Under the pieces are notes generated by a model that ran no database searches, was not told the DNA's origin, and saw nothing but the letters and a program-made list of their open reading frames with translations. Positions 51,776-61,386 of a stretch of 64,000 nt of DNA are shown one piece after another. Origin of the DNA: Nitrosovibrio tenuis (GTDB lineage: Bacteria; Pseudomonadota; Gammaproteobacteria; Burkholderiales; Nitrosomonadaceae); the NCBI RefSeq assembly GCF_900109785.1, contig NZ_FOBH01000001.1, forward strand, positions 186,001 to 250,000. The letters run 5' to 3'. The translations under genes were made by a program, and so were the position numbers. The first letter of the stretch is position 1, and each line of letters starts with the position of its first letter.

Positions 51776-53458
51776 ATGTTAAAGTTTTTGAGCATTCGGG
51801 ATTTCGTCATTGTTGATCATATGGAGCTGGAGTTCACTTCCGGTTTTACGGTGCTTACCGGGGAAACCGGCGCAGGCAAATCCATCTTGATCGATGCGCT
51901 GTCACTTGTTCTGGGCGAGCGCGGCGATGCGGATGTTGTTCGCAATGGCTGCGAGCGGGCTGAAATCAGCGCAGAGTTCGATATCACAGGATTACCGGAG
52001 CTGGCGACCTGGCTGTGCGAGAATGGACTCGAAAGCGATGGCGCTGACGCGGGCGTTTGCCTGATGCGCCGCCTGGTGGATAATCGCGGGCGATCACGCA
52101 GCTTTATCAATGGCTGCTCGGCTACATTGCAGCAACTGCGCACTGTTGGAGAGAAACTGGTGGATATTCAGGGCCAGCATGCGCATCAGTCACTGTTGCG
52201 CATCGATATGCAACGTGACCTGCTTGATGGTTTTTCCGGCAACCGGGAGTTGGTGCAGCGCGTCGCGGAAGCCTATCGTCGCTGGCAGAATACGCGGCAG
52301 CGGCGCCTCGCCTGGGAGCAAAGTTCAGGGGCCATGATGCAAGAGCGTGAACACCTGGAATGGCAAGCAAGCGAGCTCTCCGCATTGAATTTCTCACTTG
52401 GAGAATGGGAAGCACTGCAGGCTGATCATAGCCGGCTTTCCCATGCCGCAAGTCTGCTTGAAGCCGCGCAGATGGGGTTGGAGACGCTATCTGAAGGAGA
52501 AACAGCCGCCCTCGTACAGGTCAACTCGGTAATCTCGCGCCTGAATCATTTGCTCGATTGCGACACTGGCCTTAAACCCTTGCTCGATCTGATGGAATCT
52601 GCCCAGATCCAGTTGCAGGAGGCGGTGTATGAGCTGACACATTATCAGCAGCGCCTCGATCTGGATCCGCAACATTTGCACGACGTGGAGGAACGGTTGG
52701 CAGCAATCCACGCGGCCGCCAGAAAATACCGGGTCATTCCGGCTGAGTTGCCGGATCTCTACCGAGGAATTACGCAAAGATTGGCTGAACTCGGTCACAA
52801 GGAAGACGGGGATGCGCTGGTAAAGGAAGAGACGGCATCCCTGGATGAATATCTCACGTTTGCACAGCAATTAAGCCTCGAGAGAGCCAAGGCGGCCAAA
52901 GCACTTGCGCAGCAGGTCACCGCCGCGATGCAAACGCTGGCTATGGCAGGGGGGGAATTTTCTGTCGCGCTAGTTCCGCTTGAGCACGGAAACGTGAACG
53001 GCATGGAGCATATCGAATTCCAGGTTTCCGCCCATCAGGGGCTGCCGCTGCGCCCTTTGGCCAAAGTTGCATCGGGCGGCGAATTGTCGCGCATCGGTTT
53101 GGCAATACACGTCATAACCAGCAAGCTGGGAGCGGCGCCCACGCTCATCTTTGATGAAGTTGACGCAGGTATTGGCGGGCGGGTTGCGGAAATCGTGGGT
53201 GATTTGCTTAAAAAGCTGGGCGCCGAACGCCAGGTTTTGTGCATCACGCACCTTGCGCAGGTCGCCTCGGCGGGAAACCATCAATGGCAAATCACTAAGT
53301 CGGCTGATCCAGCCAATGGTGGAAAAGTATCGAGTCGCATTACCGTGCTTGACAAGAAGGATCGTATTGAAGAAATTGCGCGTATGCTCGGAGGCGCAAA
53401 AATTACCGAAACGACGCGCAAGCATGCGGCCGAAATGCTAATGGCTGGCCAAAGATAA
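51776..53458 (+). CDS. recN: DNA repair protein RecN
   Basis: SMC-like ATPase in double-strand-break repair. 560 residues: Walker A GETGAGKS near residue 30, two coiled-coil arms in the middle (about 150-360), ABC signature KVASGGELSRIGLAI, Walker B PTLIFDEVDAGIGG and the H-loop ITHLAQVAS. The ATG at 51776 follows GAGGTTCCTT. I see no clear LexA box in the bases between the repeat array and the start. Confidence 0.96.
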   Translation: MLKFLSIRDFVIVDHMELEFTSGFTVLTGETGAGKSILIDALSLVLGERGDADVVRNGCERAEISAEFDITGLPELATWLCENGLESDGADAGVCLMRRLVDNRGRSRSFINGCSATLQQLRTVGEKLVDIQGQHAHQSLLRIDMQRDLLDGFSGNRELVQRVAEAYRRWQNTRQRRLAWEQSSGAMMQEREHLEWQASELSALNFSLGEWEALQADHSRLSHAASLLEAAQMGLETLSEGETAALVQVNSVISRLNHLLDCDTGLKPLLDLMESAQIQLQEAVYELTHYQQRLDLDPQHLHDVEERLAAIHAAARKYRVIPAELPDLYRGITQRLAELGHKEDGDALVKEETASLDEYLTFAQQLSLERAKAAKALAQQVTAAMQTLAMAGGEFSVALVPLEHGNVNGMEHIEFQVSAHQGLPLRPLAKVASGGELSRIGLAIHVITSKLGAAPTLIFDEVDAGIGGRVAEIVGDLLKKLGAERQVLCITHLAQVASAGNHQWQITKSADPANGGKVSSRITVLDKKDRIEEIARMLGGAKITETTRKHAAEMLMAGQR

Positions 53459-53578
53459 CGGATCCTGGAACAGGACGGATACCGGACGGCACACACGCTT
53501 AAATCAGCTTGCCTGCCATATACTCGAGATCGCGATCCAGAAGGTTTTATATACCGTAGGGCTACAGGTTGCTCGCGC

Positions 53579-54163
53579 TTAGTCCGGGCGTTCCGCCAAT
53601 GCCAGAAACTCGGCACGCTGGGCGGGATTCGTCTTTAGGTTGCCTAGCATCGCGGATGTGACCGTTTCCTCACCCGCGACTGCGATCCCTCGCGACTCCA
53701 TGCACATGTGTCGGCAGCGGATAATCACCCCCACAGCCTTGGGTTGGAGATGCTCAAGCAGCGACTGGGCAATTTGTGCGGTCAAACGTTCCTGTACCTG
53801 TAACCGTGCCGCGAAGCAGTTGACCAGGCGCGTCAATTTGGACAGTCCGACAATGTGCCCGCTGGGAAGATAACCGACCGTCGCGTGGCCAAAAAAAGGA
53901 GCCAAATGATGCTCGCAGTGTGAGTAGACCGGTATTTGCCTGACCACGATCAGCTCATCGTAACTCTCACCGCCATCGGCAAACGTTTTCAGGATGGTGG
54001 CTGGGTCCTGCTTATAGCCGCGCGTCCAATGAGCCCAGGCGCGCGAGACACGGCCCGGCGTTTCTGCCAGTCCTTGACGTGAAGGATCCTCTCCAATTGA
54101 GCGCAGCAGCCGTTGCCAGTCGGCTATGCCAAATTCCGGGTCATTTGAAGCGTCCATGGTCAC
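53579..54163 (-). CDS. folE: GTP cyclohydrolase I
   Basis: First step of tetrahydrofolate synthesis, GTP to dihydroneopterin triphosphate. 194 residues. Zinc and active-site residues lie in SHCEHHLAPFFGHATVGYLP and IIRCRHMCMESRGI. The start is GTG at 54163 (AAGGG 4-5 bases upstream) or ATG at 54157. Shorter at the N-terminus than E. coli FolE, as in many bacterial forms. Confidence 0.94.
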   Translation of the reverse strand: MTMDASNDPEFGIADWQRLLRSIGEDPSRQGLAETPGRVSRAWAHWTRGYKQDPATILKTFADGGESYDELIVVRQIPVYSHCEHHLAPFFGHATVGYLPSGHIVGLSKLTRLVNCFAARLQVQERLTAQIAQSLLEHLQPKAVGVIIRCRHMCMESRGIAVAGEETVTSAMLGNLKTNPAQRAEFLALAERPD

Positions 54164-54327
54164 TATGCCCTTGTTTTGAGGAGCGTGTGAAGTACCAGGT
54201 CAGACATAGGCAAATCCTCCGAATCTTGCGGGAGCAATGGAAGTAGCATCGATCTGCGACAGTATGCGTTAACCATCATAGCACAACATAAATCGGCTCA
54301 GGTAGCTCCTCTTTGAAGAGCTGGGTC

Positions 54328-54370
54328 CATAAACCTGGGTCATAAACCTGAGTACCTATAAACTTGAGTT
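54328..54370. repeat. three short direct repeats before xthA
   Basis: CATAAACCTGGGT (54328-54340), CATAAACCTGAGT (54341-54353) and CTATAAACTTGAGT (54357-54370) are near-identical and closely spaced between divergent folE and xthA. They could be a binding site or simple slippage. Confidence 0.5.
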
Positions 54371-54408
54371 AGCTTATTCAAGAGACTCGGGATTTGGTAA
54401 AATGCGGC

Positions 54409-55179
54409 ATGAAGCTCGCAACCTGGAATGTCAATTCCCTCAAAGTTCGCCTCCCGCATGTACTCGATTGGCTGGCGGCGAATCAGCCCGATGTGTTGTG
54501 TCTGCAGGAGACCAAGCTGCAGGACGAAAATTTTCCGATAGCCGAAATTGCAGCGAGCGGGTATCAGACGATTTATACTGGCCAGCGAACCTACAATGGC
54601 GTCGCGGTACTCAGCAAACAGCCAGGGATCGAACTCGTCACAGGCATACCCGCGTTGGACGACCCGCAAAAACGCGTTCTCTCGGCGATCTATGATGACA
54701 TACGGATAATTTGTATCTATGTTCCCAATGGGGAAAAGGTCGGATCGGAAAAATATCAATACAAATTGAGATGGCTGGCCGCCCTTAAAGATTGGATACG
54801 GGATATGCTTGCCAGGCACGAGAAACTGGTGTTGCTGGGTGATTTCAACATTGCGCCGGACGAGCGCGATGTGCACGATCCGAAATTATGGGAGGGTCAG
54901 GTTCTGTTCAGTCTGCCCGAGCGTGAGGCGTTCCAGGAAGTGCTCGGTCTGGGTCTGCTGGACAGCTTTCGCCTGTTTGAACAACCGGAGAAGTCCTACA
55001 CTTGGTGGGATTACCGTATGATGGGATTCCGCCGCAATATGGGTTTGAGAATCGATCACATCCTGTTAAGCAGAGAACTTGCCAAAATATGTACGGCATG
55101 CGTTATAGATAAAACGCCGCGCAAACTCGAGCGACCTTCCGATCATGCCCCGATAATGGTGGAGCTGGGGAAGCTGTAA
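54409..55179 (+). CDS. xthA: exodeoxyribonuclease III (AP endonuclease)
   Basis: Base-excision repair nuclease of 256 residues in the EEP fold. Catalytic stretches are LATWNVNSLKVRLPHVLDWL, CLQETKLQD with the metal-binding Glu, LLGDFNIAPDERDVHD, GLRIDHILLS and RPSDHAPIMVEL. The start is ATG at 54409; TGGTAAAAT, an extended -10 shape, ends 5 bases upstream, so the transcript may be leaderless. Confidence 0.95.
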   Translation: MKLATWNVNSLKVRLPHVLDWLAANQPDVLCLQETKLQDENFPIAEIAASGYQTIYTGQRTYNGVAVLSKQPGIELVTGIPALDDPQKRVLSAIYDDIRIICIYVPNGEKVGSEKYQYKLRWLAALKDWIRDMLARHEKLVLLGDFNIAPDERDVHDPKLWEGQVLFSLPEREAFQEVLGLGLLDSFRLFEQPEKSYTWWDYRMMGFRRNMGLRIDHILLSRELAKICTACVIDKTPRKLERPSDHAPIMVELGKL

Positions 55180-55215
55180 ATGGGGTAACCGGGGCCGTGG
55201 TCGCTCGCGCGAGCG

Positions 55216-55950
55216 CTACACAATAGCTTGAGGTTCGATAAGACCCAGGGACAGCGCGCGGGATATCGCCTGCTGCCGATTTACCACGCCTAATTTCTGG
55301 CCCGCGTTCTGAAGATGAAACGTCACCGTGCGTTCCGAAATCCTGATGATATTTGCTATTTCCCAACCCGTTTTTCCTTCGGCGGCCCAAAGCAAGCATT
55401 CTTTTTCGCGTTCGGTCAGATGGATTTTTTTCAAGGGGATAGGCCCTTTACTCAGGACAATACGCTGCACCGCCTCATGCAGGTAACAGGTTAATAACTG
55501 GGCTCTGCCCATCATCGCAACAATATCATCCTGCGCTTCGCGCGATTCCCGAGAAGTGGAGAGGCTCAACATCGCGGCTTCCCCGCGGCTGCCATGAATC
55601 GAAAAGCTGGCTCCGCTCACCAGGCCACAATCTTTCGCTTCGCTTCTGACTCGTGCCTCCTTACGCCCCTTGAAGATCTCATTCTTCCAAATGATGGGGA
55701 TTGATGTTCTGGCGCAATGAGAAACTGTTGGATCGATATTGGCGTAACCCTCCGCATCGTAATGCTTGCGCCATTCCTCCGGGTAACAACTGAGAATGAA
55801 TCGATAGGGTCGGGTTAGCGAAGTATTGACCTGTACTCCGTAGAGAAAATGCTCGAATCCCATCTGGTGGGCAATGGCTGCGGCATTGCCGTGGAGTTCT
55901 TCCACAGTGCGGCAATTCAGCAGCGATTCGAATAGGCTTAAATCACTCAT
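55216..55950 (-). CDS. LuxR-type quorum-sensing regulator (orphan)
   Basis: 244 residues. The N-terminal autoinducer-binding domain keeps the core residues W60, Y64, D73, P74 and W88 (EEWRKHY, NIDP, PIIW), so acyl-homoserine-lactone binding is plausible. The C-terminal LuxR helix-turn-helix is at about 178-240 (LTEREKECLLWAAEGKTGWE, ISERTVTFHLQNAGQKLGV). No luxI-like synthase is in the window, so it is a solo receptor here. It ends convergent with xthA. Confidence 0.88.
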   Translation of the reverse strand: MSDLSLFESLLNCRTVEELHGNAAAIAHQMGFEHFLYGVQVNTSLTRPYRFILSCYPEEWRKHYDAEGYANIDPTVSHCARTSIPIIWKNEIFKGRKEARVRSEAKDCGLVSGASFSIHGSRGEAAMLSLSTSRESREAQDDIVAMMGRAQLLTCYLHEAVQRIVLSKGPIPLKKIHLTEREKECLLWAAEGKTGWEIANIIRISERTVTFHLQNAGQKLGVVNRQQAISRALSLGLIEPQAIV

Positions 55951-56275
55951 ATTTATCCTTTCATGATAAATAACTATTATTGCAAAATTATTACCCTACT
56001 CGTTATGCCGGTCCGGTAGAGCTCGATAGTGCAGACATTACTTATGGCAACCAGGTGGTTTTCGGTATTGTTTAAAGATCGTAGCTGAATAATACGGCGA
56101 TTCACGGCAGCCATGCCATCGCCGGGCGTGGACGGCGTTTGTAATGTTATTTGAGTACCGACAGCAATTCTAGTGGCTGTACAAAAAAGTGTTATGTATA
56201 TCATTATCTGTATATATCTGGATTATCCCTTTACTGAAAAAACAAAGCACAGCTCTTTCCCTTACAGACGCCTAC
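55951..56275. other. AT-rich region upstream of luxR
   Basis: 325 bases between two minus-strand genes. An open frame at 55977-56204 shows no family likeness. I find no lux-box-like dyad (ACCTG...CAGGT). Confidence 0.35.
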
Positions 56276-57319
56276 TCAGCCGGCATAAGCTGAAACCGGT
56301 TTCGTTCTGCGCCAGAATTTCCGTAAATCGCCAGTTCGGGCGGTGAAATTTGTGGTTCTCGTTTCGCTTACAACCGTAAGGATCAATTTGTCGATGCGGC
56401 CATGCTTGAACACCGTTAATAAAGGCTCAAACCAGCTCAGTTCCAGTTTTTTTAAACTCTCGCGCCAGCCATAGGCATCCGCGTACTGGGCTTGTCCCCG
56501 CAATACATCAAGCACGACAAGATGATTGCCAGATCTGACTTGATGCCATGCCTTTGCGTCCGGTGGAAGTTGTGCATGATCTGTTCCACAGGCCCGCGCC
56601 AGGGAACAGGCTAACACATCATTACTCCACACATGTGTATAGGGGCTGACTAACGGTTTTGGCATGAACCCGCCGCCCCAGAACCAAACACTGTTAATAG
56701 CCGGTTCACCTCGCGCTTCCCGTAGCTGGTTAAGCGGATGGTCGTGTAGCAGCATCTGGCTCTCATTGAAGAGGCCGCGCCAGACCTCGCTATTCGCGCT
56801 GAATGGCAGCAGTTCGTTAATGCTTTTATTGGCAACCTGGCTTAATAGATGAGTTTTTGCTGGGGGTATTTTCGTTGCGCACACATACCAGCGATCGGGC
56901 TGTTGCGGAAAAAATTTTATTTCCAGCCCGCTGGTAGCGAAGTGGCGGTTTAGTAACACGGTAAACTGGTCCGCTTCCTGGGCTGAAATTTTAAAAATGC
57001 GACTGTCACCCAGAACAAGTTGATCGCCTTCGATTCGCAAATGCACCGGATCGGCGCGAATCCAGTAATCGTCACCTGCTTTTACCTCTTCGGTACCGTC
57101 GATCGCCAGGGTCACAGGCGCCACCGGCCAATCCTGCTGCTTTGTTACATTAAAAACTTTGCAAAGCCAAGCCTCAAATCCCTCAAATTCCGGAGCCTCA
57201 TCCTCAGCAGATGATTTTGCCAGCAGATTCTCCAGGGAAGGCAACGATAAATCGCGATAAATTTCGGTTAACGTGGGGTCGGGCCAGAAGAGCGAGGGAA
57301 GCAGCAACTGTAAATTCAT
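56276..57319 (-). CDS. conserved protein of the COG4255 type
   Basis: 347 residues, no signal peptide or membrane helix. Features are an N-terminal SLFWPDPTLTEIYRDLSLPS, a central SVWFWGGGFMPK and a C-terminal region with FKHGRIDKLILTV. It resembles the uncharacterised bacterial family sometimes labelled cofactor-independent phosphoglycerate mutase, but I see no metal-binding DSS motif, so I assign no activity. Confidence 0.6.
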   Translation of the reverse strand: MNLQLLLPSLFWPDPTLTEIYRDLSLPSLENLLAKSSAEDEAPEFEGFEAWLCKVFNVTKQQDWPVAPVTLAIDGTEEVKAGDDYWIRADPVHLRIEGDQLVLGDSRIFKISAQEADQFTVLLNRHFATSGLEIKFFPQQPDRWYVCATKIPPAKTHLLSQVANKSINELLPFSANSEVWRGLFNESQMLLHDHPLNQLREARGEPAINSVWFWGGGFMPKPLVSPYTHVWSNDVLACSLARACGTDHAQLPPDAKAWHQVRSGNHLVVLDVLRGQAQYADAYGWRESLKKLELSWFEPLLTVFKHGRIDKLILTVVSETRTTNFTARTGDLRKFWRRTKPVSAYAG

Positions 57320-57568
57320 TATCGATGGCCGCTAGCTGAAAATTGAGGGCCCGAATCAGCCCCGATATAAGTGCCAGGCTGGCAACCCAATTAAACTGAC
57401 TTATCGATTTTGTCGATCACTTTCGACCACTTGTTGATCACTTGGCGACCAGGCTGGGGACTTGAACCTGCTTTTCACTGGAACCGAGCTAATAACGGAT
57501 TGGCTCCGGAGCGAGCAACCGAGCGTGACAGCACAGCAGGGAAATCGGCCACTTAAACGAGCAACTTC

Positions 57569-58927
57569 TTAACCGCCGGCGACAATCATCCGGTCTACGA
57601 GTATCGAACCGCATTGCTTGGAGCCGCGTACAATCACATCATTTCCCACCGCGGAAATGCCGAGCAGCATATCCTTCAGGTTGGCGGCTATGGTGATTTC
57701 CTCGACCGCATGGCGAATTTCGCCGTCTTCCACCCAGAATCCCGCCGCACCCCTCGAATAATCGCCCGTGACAGTATTTACGCCCTGACCGAGTAGCTCG
57801 GTTACCAGCAATCCTCTACCCATCTTCTTGAGCAACGCGGAGAATTCCAGCCCATTTCCATTATCAAGAACCAGATTGTGGTTACCCCCAGCGTTACCTG
57901 TGGTTCGTAACCCAAGCTTGCGGCCGGAGTAACTGCTGAGAAAATAGCCTTGTACCACTCCGTTCTCGACAATTTTGCGCTCACGCGTGGCGACCCCCTC
58001 GTCGTCGAACGGACTGCTTGCCAGGCCTTTTTTCAGATGAGGCAGTTCCCGGATCTGTATGTCCGGCGCAAAGACCTGCCGCCCCACGCTGTCCAGCAAA
58101 AATGATGACTTCCGGTAGAGGTTGCCCCCGCTCACCGCGCTGACGAAATGCCCTATCAGGCTGGCGGCAATCGGCGCTTCAAACAGAACGGGTACTTCGC
58201 AGGTATCGACTTTACGCGCTCCGAGGCGGCTGACGCTGCGTTTGCCTGTTATAATGCCGACGCTGCCAGCCTGCTCCAGGTCTGCGGCATCCCGGGCAGT
58301 GCTGTACCAGTAGTCGCGTTGCATTGTATCGTCCTGGCTTGCAATCACAGCACAACTGATACTGTGGCGCGACGCGGGATACCCGCCCATGAAACCCAGG
58401 CTGTTCGCGTACACGAACTGTGATTCGTTCAGCAGGACGCTTGCTCCTTCGGAGTTGGTAATCCGTTTGTCAACCGAAAACGCAGCCGCTTCGCACGTCT
58501 TGGCGAGATCTATCGCCCGCTCCACTGGCAAGTCCCAGGGAAAGTACAAATCAAGCTGGGGAAACTCTCGCGCCAGCAAATCCGCATCAGCAAGACCGGC
58601 GCAATTATCCTCCGCGGTGTGCCCAGCGATGGAAAGCGCCGCCGCCACCGTTTCACTTACAGCCTGGGGAGAAAAATCCGAAGTACTTGCATGGCCGCGT
58701 TTCTGGCCAATATAAACGGTAACGGAGAGCCCCTTATCGCGATTGTATTCAATGGTTTCCACTTCTCCGCGACGTACCGTAACATTCTGGCCGAAGCCAT
58801 CCGTTACACCGGCCTCGCAGGCACTGGCGCCACCCTTTCTGGCGTGATCCAATACGTCCTGCGCGATTTGCTGGAGCACGGTGAAAGGATAGGAAAAACG
58901 TTGTGAAGGAGTAACAATATCGCTCAT
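57569..58927 (-). CDS. pmbA: metalloprotease PmbA/TldE
   Basis: Subunit of the TldD/TldE protease that degrades unfolded peptides and matures microcins and CcdA in relatives. About 452 residues from the ATG at 58927; the frame is open 22 codons upstream. Typical blocks are GQNVTVRRGEVETIEYNRDK, GLSVTVYIGQKRGHASTSDF and GYFLSSYSGRKLGLRTTGNA. It lies divergent to yjgA, the usual pairing in proteobacteria. Confidence 0.93.
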   Translation of the reverse strand: MSDIVTPSQRFSYPFTVLQQIAQDVLDHARKGGASACEAGVTDGFGQNVTVRRGEVETIEYNRDKGLSVTVYIGQKRGHASTSDFSPQAVSETVAAALSIAGHTAEDNCAGLADADLLAREFPQLDLYFPWDLPVERAIDLAKTCEAAAFSVDKRITNSEGASVLLNESQFVYANSLGFMGGYPASRHSISCAVIASQDDTMQRDYWYSTARDAADLEQAGSVGIITGKRSVSRLGARKVDTCEVPVLFEAPIAASLIGHFVSAVSGGNLYRKSSFLLDSVGRQVFAPDIQIRELPHLKKGLASSPFDDEGVATRERKIVENGVVQGYFLSSYSGRKLGLRTTGNAGGNHNLVLDNGNGLEFSALLKKMGRGLLVTELLGQGVNTVTGDYSRGAAGFWVEDGEIRHAVEEITIAANLKDMLLGISAVGNDVIVRGSKQCGSILVDRMIVAGG

Positions 58928-59101
58928 GAGTGGTTGCTTTAAGGAAGTTGCGTTGGGCCTGCTCCCGAATGGAGAGAGGCCGCATGAGGCCAATGGGGGC
59001 GAGAGGCGATGTGTGTAATCGCGGGACCTTTTGAAGGTATGCCTGCAAATGGCGTTATGATAGCAGATTCTTGACGCCGCATTAAGCCACCGTTAAGTCG
59101 C

Positions 59102-59153
59102 TCAGGCACCCAGGCACACAGGCACCCAGGGCACACTAAGACCACACTAAGAC
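59102..59153. repeat. short tandem repeats between pmbA and yjgA
   Basis: CAGGCACCC / CAGGCACAC units recur four times from 59103, then CACACTAAGAC twice from about 59132. Low-complexity slippage array in the divergent promoter region. Confidence 0.6.
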
Positions 59154-59250
59154 GTTATATAGCCCACTTTAGCCAACTTCAGCAGCCAATGGATGAGTCT
59201 CATATTTATCGTAACGCTCTGCGTGTTACAGAAGCCTTATAAAAATCATC

Positions 59251-59805
59251 ATGCAAAAAAGACCGGAACACGATTTGGAGCAGTTTCCGCCCAGCAAGAC
59301 CCGTCGAAAACATGAAATGCACGCGCTGCAGGATATGGGGGAGCAACTGGTTCAGCTCGATCTTAAACGCTTGTCGGAATTCAATCTTCCCGAAACGCTG
59401 GCGGACGCCATACTCGAAGCCAGGCGTATCCGGGCGCACGGAGCACGCCGCCGCCAAATGCAACTTATCGGCAAGTTGATGCGCGACATCGACGCGGCAC
59501 CGATCCGTGAAAAACTGGACATGTTGAACCGGGTCACCCTGCAGCATGCCGCATGGCTGCATCTGCTCGAACGCTGGCGCGACCGGCTATTGGCGGATGA
59601 ACAAGCCCTCACTGAGCTCGGACAAACGTATCCTGCCATTGATCTGCAGAGGCTCAGGACACTTATGCGCAACGCCCAAAGGGAGAAGCTTGCGAACAAG
59701 CCGCCCAGGAGTTTCCGTGCATTATTTCACGAATTGCAGAGAATCATTCCCGAAACCGTTGGAACCGGCGTACTTGCGGAAAACGACAGGGGAAAGGATG
59801 AGTAG
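59251..59805 (+). CDS. yjgA: ribosome-associated protein YjgA (DarP, DUF615)
   Basis: Highly charged helical protein of 184 residues linked to late 50S subunit assembly. It has the family opening PPSKTRRKHEMHALQDMGEQ and LVQLDLKRL, then the basic RRIRAHGARRRQMQLIGKLM. No catalytic motif. Divergent from pmbA. Confidence 0.92.
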   Translation: MQKRPEHDLEQFPPSKTRRKHEMHALQDMGEQLVQLDLKRLSEFNLPETLADAILEARRIRAHGARRRQMQLIGKLMRDIDAAPIREKLDMLNRVTLQHAAWLHLLERWRDRLLADEQALTELGQTYPAIDLQRLRTLMRNAQREKLANKPPRSFRALFHELQRIIPETVGTGVLAENDRGKDE

Positions 59806-59854
59806 ACTGAGGGGGCGCGGGTAGAGTTGGAATGAAGGCATGGAATGAAGACAA

Positions 59855-59916
59855 GGCCGGGATGGGCGGAAATCACCCGTAAATTTCCCGCCTCTTCCGG
59901 GCTTTTCTGTTTTATC
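59855..59916 (+). terminator. terminator-like hairpin after yjgA
   Basis: GGCCGGGATGGGCGGAAAT (59855-59873) pairs imperfectly with ATTTCCCGCC...TTCCGGGC, followed by TTTTCTGTTTT. It lies between yjgA and the convergent transglutaminase-like gene. Confidence 0.5.
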
Positions 59917-60061
59917 CGGGCATATCATTCCGGGCGGACCTTAAAATTCGGTCCAGCCAAGCCGATCATGTCAAATTAATACTCCTCCCTTCGCCGATTG
60001 CCTGTTTCTCTCCTCAGGGACACGCCTTCTCCAGGTTGTGCCATCCCGCGGCAACACGGGA

Positions 60062-61171
60062 TTATGAAGGGACGGTAAACTTGACACCCGTGCCGACCAA
60101 TTCCGATGAGATAATCTTGTAAGCAAACTCTTGCGGCTCCAGGCTGTCGCGCTTATGGCCGGCCACTTCCGCCTCGGGATACATAAAGAAGGGAAGTTCG
60201 CCCAAAATACTGTCTTTTGCCAACGTAACGTCCCTGGCATGGTTAAATGCCACCCAGTTCATTTCCCATGAGCCGAACAGCTTTTCGCGAAGCGCAACCA
60301 CTCGCGCATGCCCGATGGGTAAATCTTCATCCAGCGCCAGTTGACGCACATCCGCCGGATCCACAGGCACCCAGCCCAGTCCGGCAAGGTAAAATTCGGG
60401 GCGGCAGTGCTGCGCAGTCGTGACATCGCCGGATTGGCCGAGCGTCTTATGCGTGGCGGACTCGTCGATACGAATACCATAATTGTCCCTGGCAGGAACG
60501 CCCGCAGCCCTTGCCAGCCCAACAAACAGAGCGTTGAGATCGGCACACTTGCCGCCCAGGTTGCCGCTTTCGAGCATGGACTTGATATCGCCACGGCCGC
60601 AACCCCGGGTTGCCGGGTCGCGATGGGAATTGTCCACCACCCAATTATATATGGCGTGCGCCTTTTGCAAGGGCGACTGGGCTTTGGCATCGTTCACGAT
60701 CGACAATGCAGTCTTGCGCACGATACCATCCAGCGGCACATGTTTCGTCGGCTGCAGATACCGTTTCACCTCCGCGGGCACGGCGCCTGCAGCCCGCTCG
60801 GTATAGTGATTCAGATCGACCGAGCGATCCATGGTCTTGACAACACTGCTCACCGTGACATTACGCGGACCGGTGCCGCGCCATTCCGCATAAAACATGG
60901 GCGAAGCCGTGCCGGGAACCGTCTCGAATCTCGCAATGTCAGCGTTGCCTTTCCATACGCTGCCCTGAGAAAATTGATGGGGAGTGTCAGCGGTGTCAGG
61001 TAACGGTAGCCACAGACGTGCTTTTTTCCCTTCGGCGGGCAGATCGACCTTATAAGTCAGGCGATAACTATGCGGCCGCCGCGGAATGATCTGCTCGCAA
61101 AATACCGAAGGCGCAATGGGAAATAACGCCGTGCTGACTCCGGCTAGTTTTATGAAATCCCTGCGTTTCAT
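60062..61171 (-). CDS. exported transglutaminase-like cysteine protease-fold protein
   Basis: 369 residues. The N-terminus MKRRDFIKLAGVSTALFPIA has a twin-arginine-like RRDF motif and a hydrophobic stretch, so Tat export is likely. The transglutaminase core shows the Cys in LGGKCADLNALFVGLARAAG, the His in AQHCRPEFYLAGLGWVPVDP and the following Asp, so the triad is intact. Such proteins cross-link, cleave or modify peptides; the substrate is unknown. Monocistronic by context. Confidence 0.85.
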   Translation of the reverse strand: MKRRDFIKLAGVSTALFPIAPSVFCEQIIPRRPHSYRLTYKVDLPAEGKKARLWLPLPDTADTPHQFSQGSVWKGNADIARFETVPGTASPMFYAEWRGTGPRNVTVSSVVKTMDRSVDLNHYTERAAGAVPAEVKRYLQPTKHVPLDGIVRKTALSIVNDAKAQSPLQKAHAIYNWVVDNSHRDPATRGCGRGDIKSMLESGNLGGKCADLNALFVGLARAAGVPARDNYGIRIDESATHKTLGQSGDVTTAQHCRPEFYLAGLGWVPVDPADVRQLALDEDLPIGHARVVALREKLFGSWEMNWVAFNHARDVTLAKDSILGELPFFMYPEAEVAGHKRDSLEPQEFAYKIISSELVGTGVKFTVPS

Positions 61172-61386
61172 AATCTTCTCCTACTGGATGGGCTAAACTG
61201 TAAAAATCGGAAGTGCGAAATCTAATCCCACGTTCCGGCTAAGTCAAGGAAACCTTGAACTCGGTTTCTCCCCAGGGATTGCCGCAATTTGACCGGCAGG
61301 CGGTTGCAAGCCGAGGTTGCCAGTCAAGCTGTAAAAAACTCCGGGAATTATTGATTGCTTTGCCTTATCGCCTCTCATTACTACAG

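Noticed and set aside
51047-51816. Several long open frames on both strands across the 138-bp repeats
   Set aside because: They arise because the repeat length is a multiple of three and the DNA is GC-rich; the translated repeats have no known motif and all frames are equally open.
55951-56275. luxI gene or lux box next to luxR
   Set aside because: No synthase-like frame and no ACCTG/CAGGT dyad visible.
59722-59928. 68-residue minus-strand frame over the yjgA end
   Set aside because: Shadow of yjgA and the terminator; no independent support.
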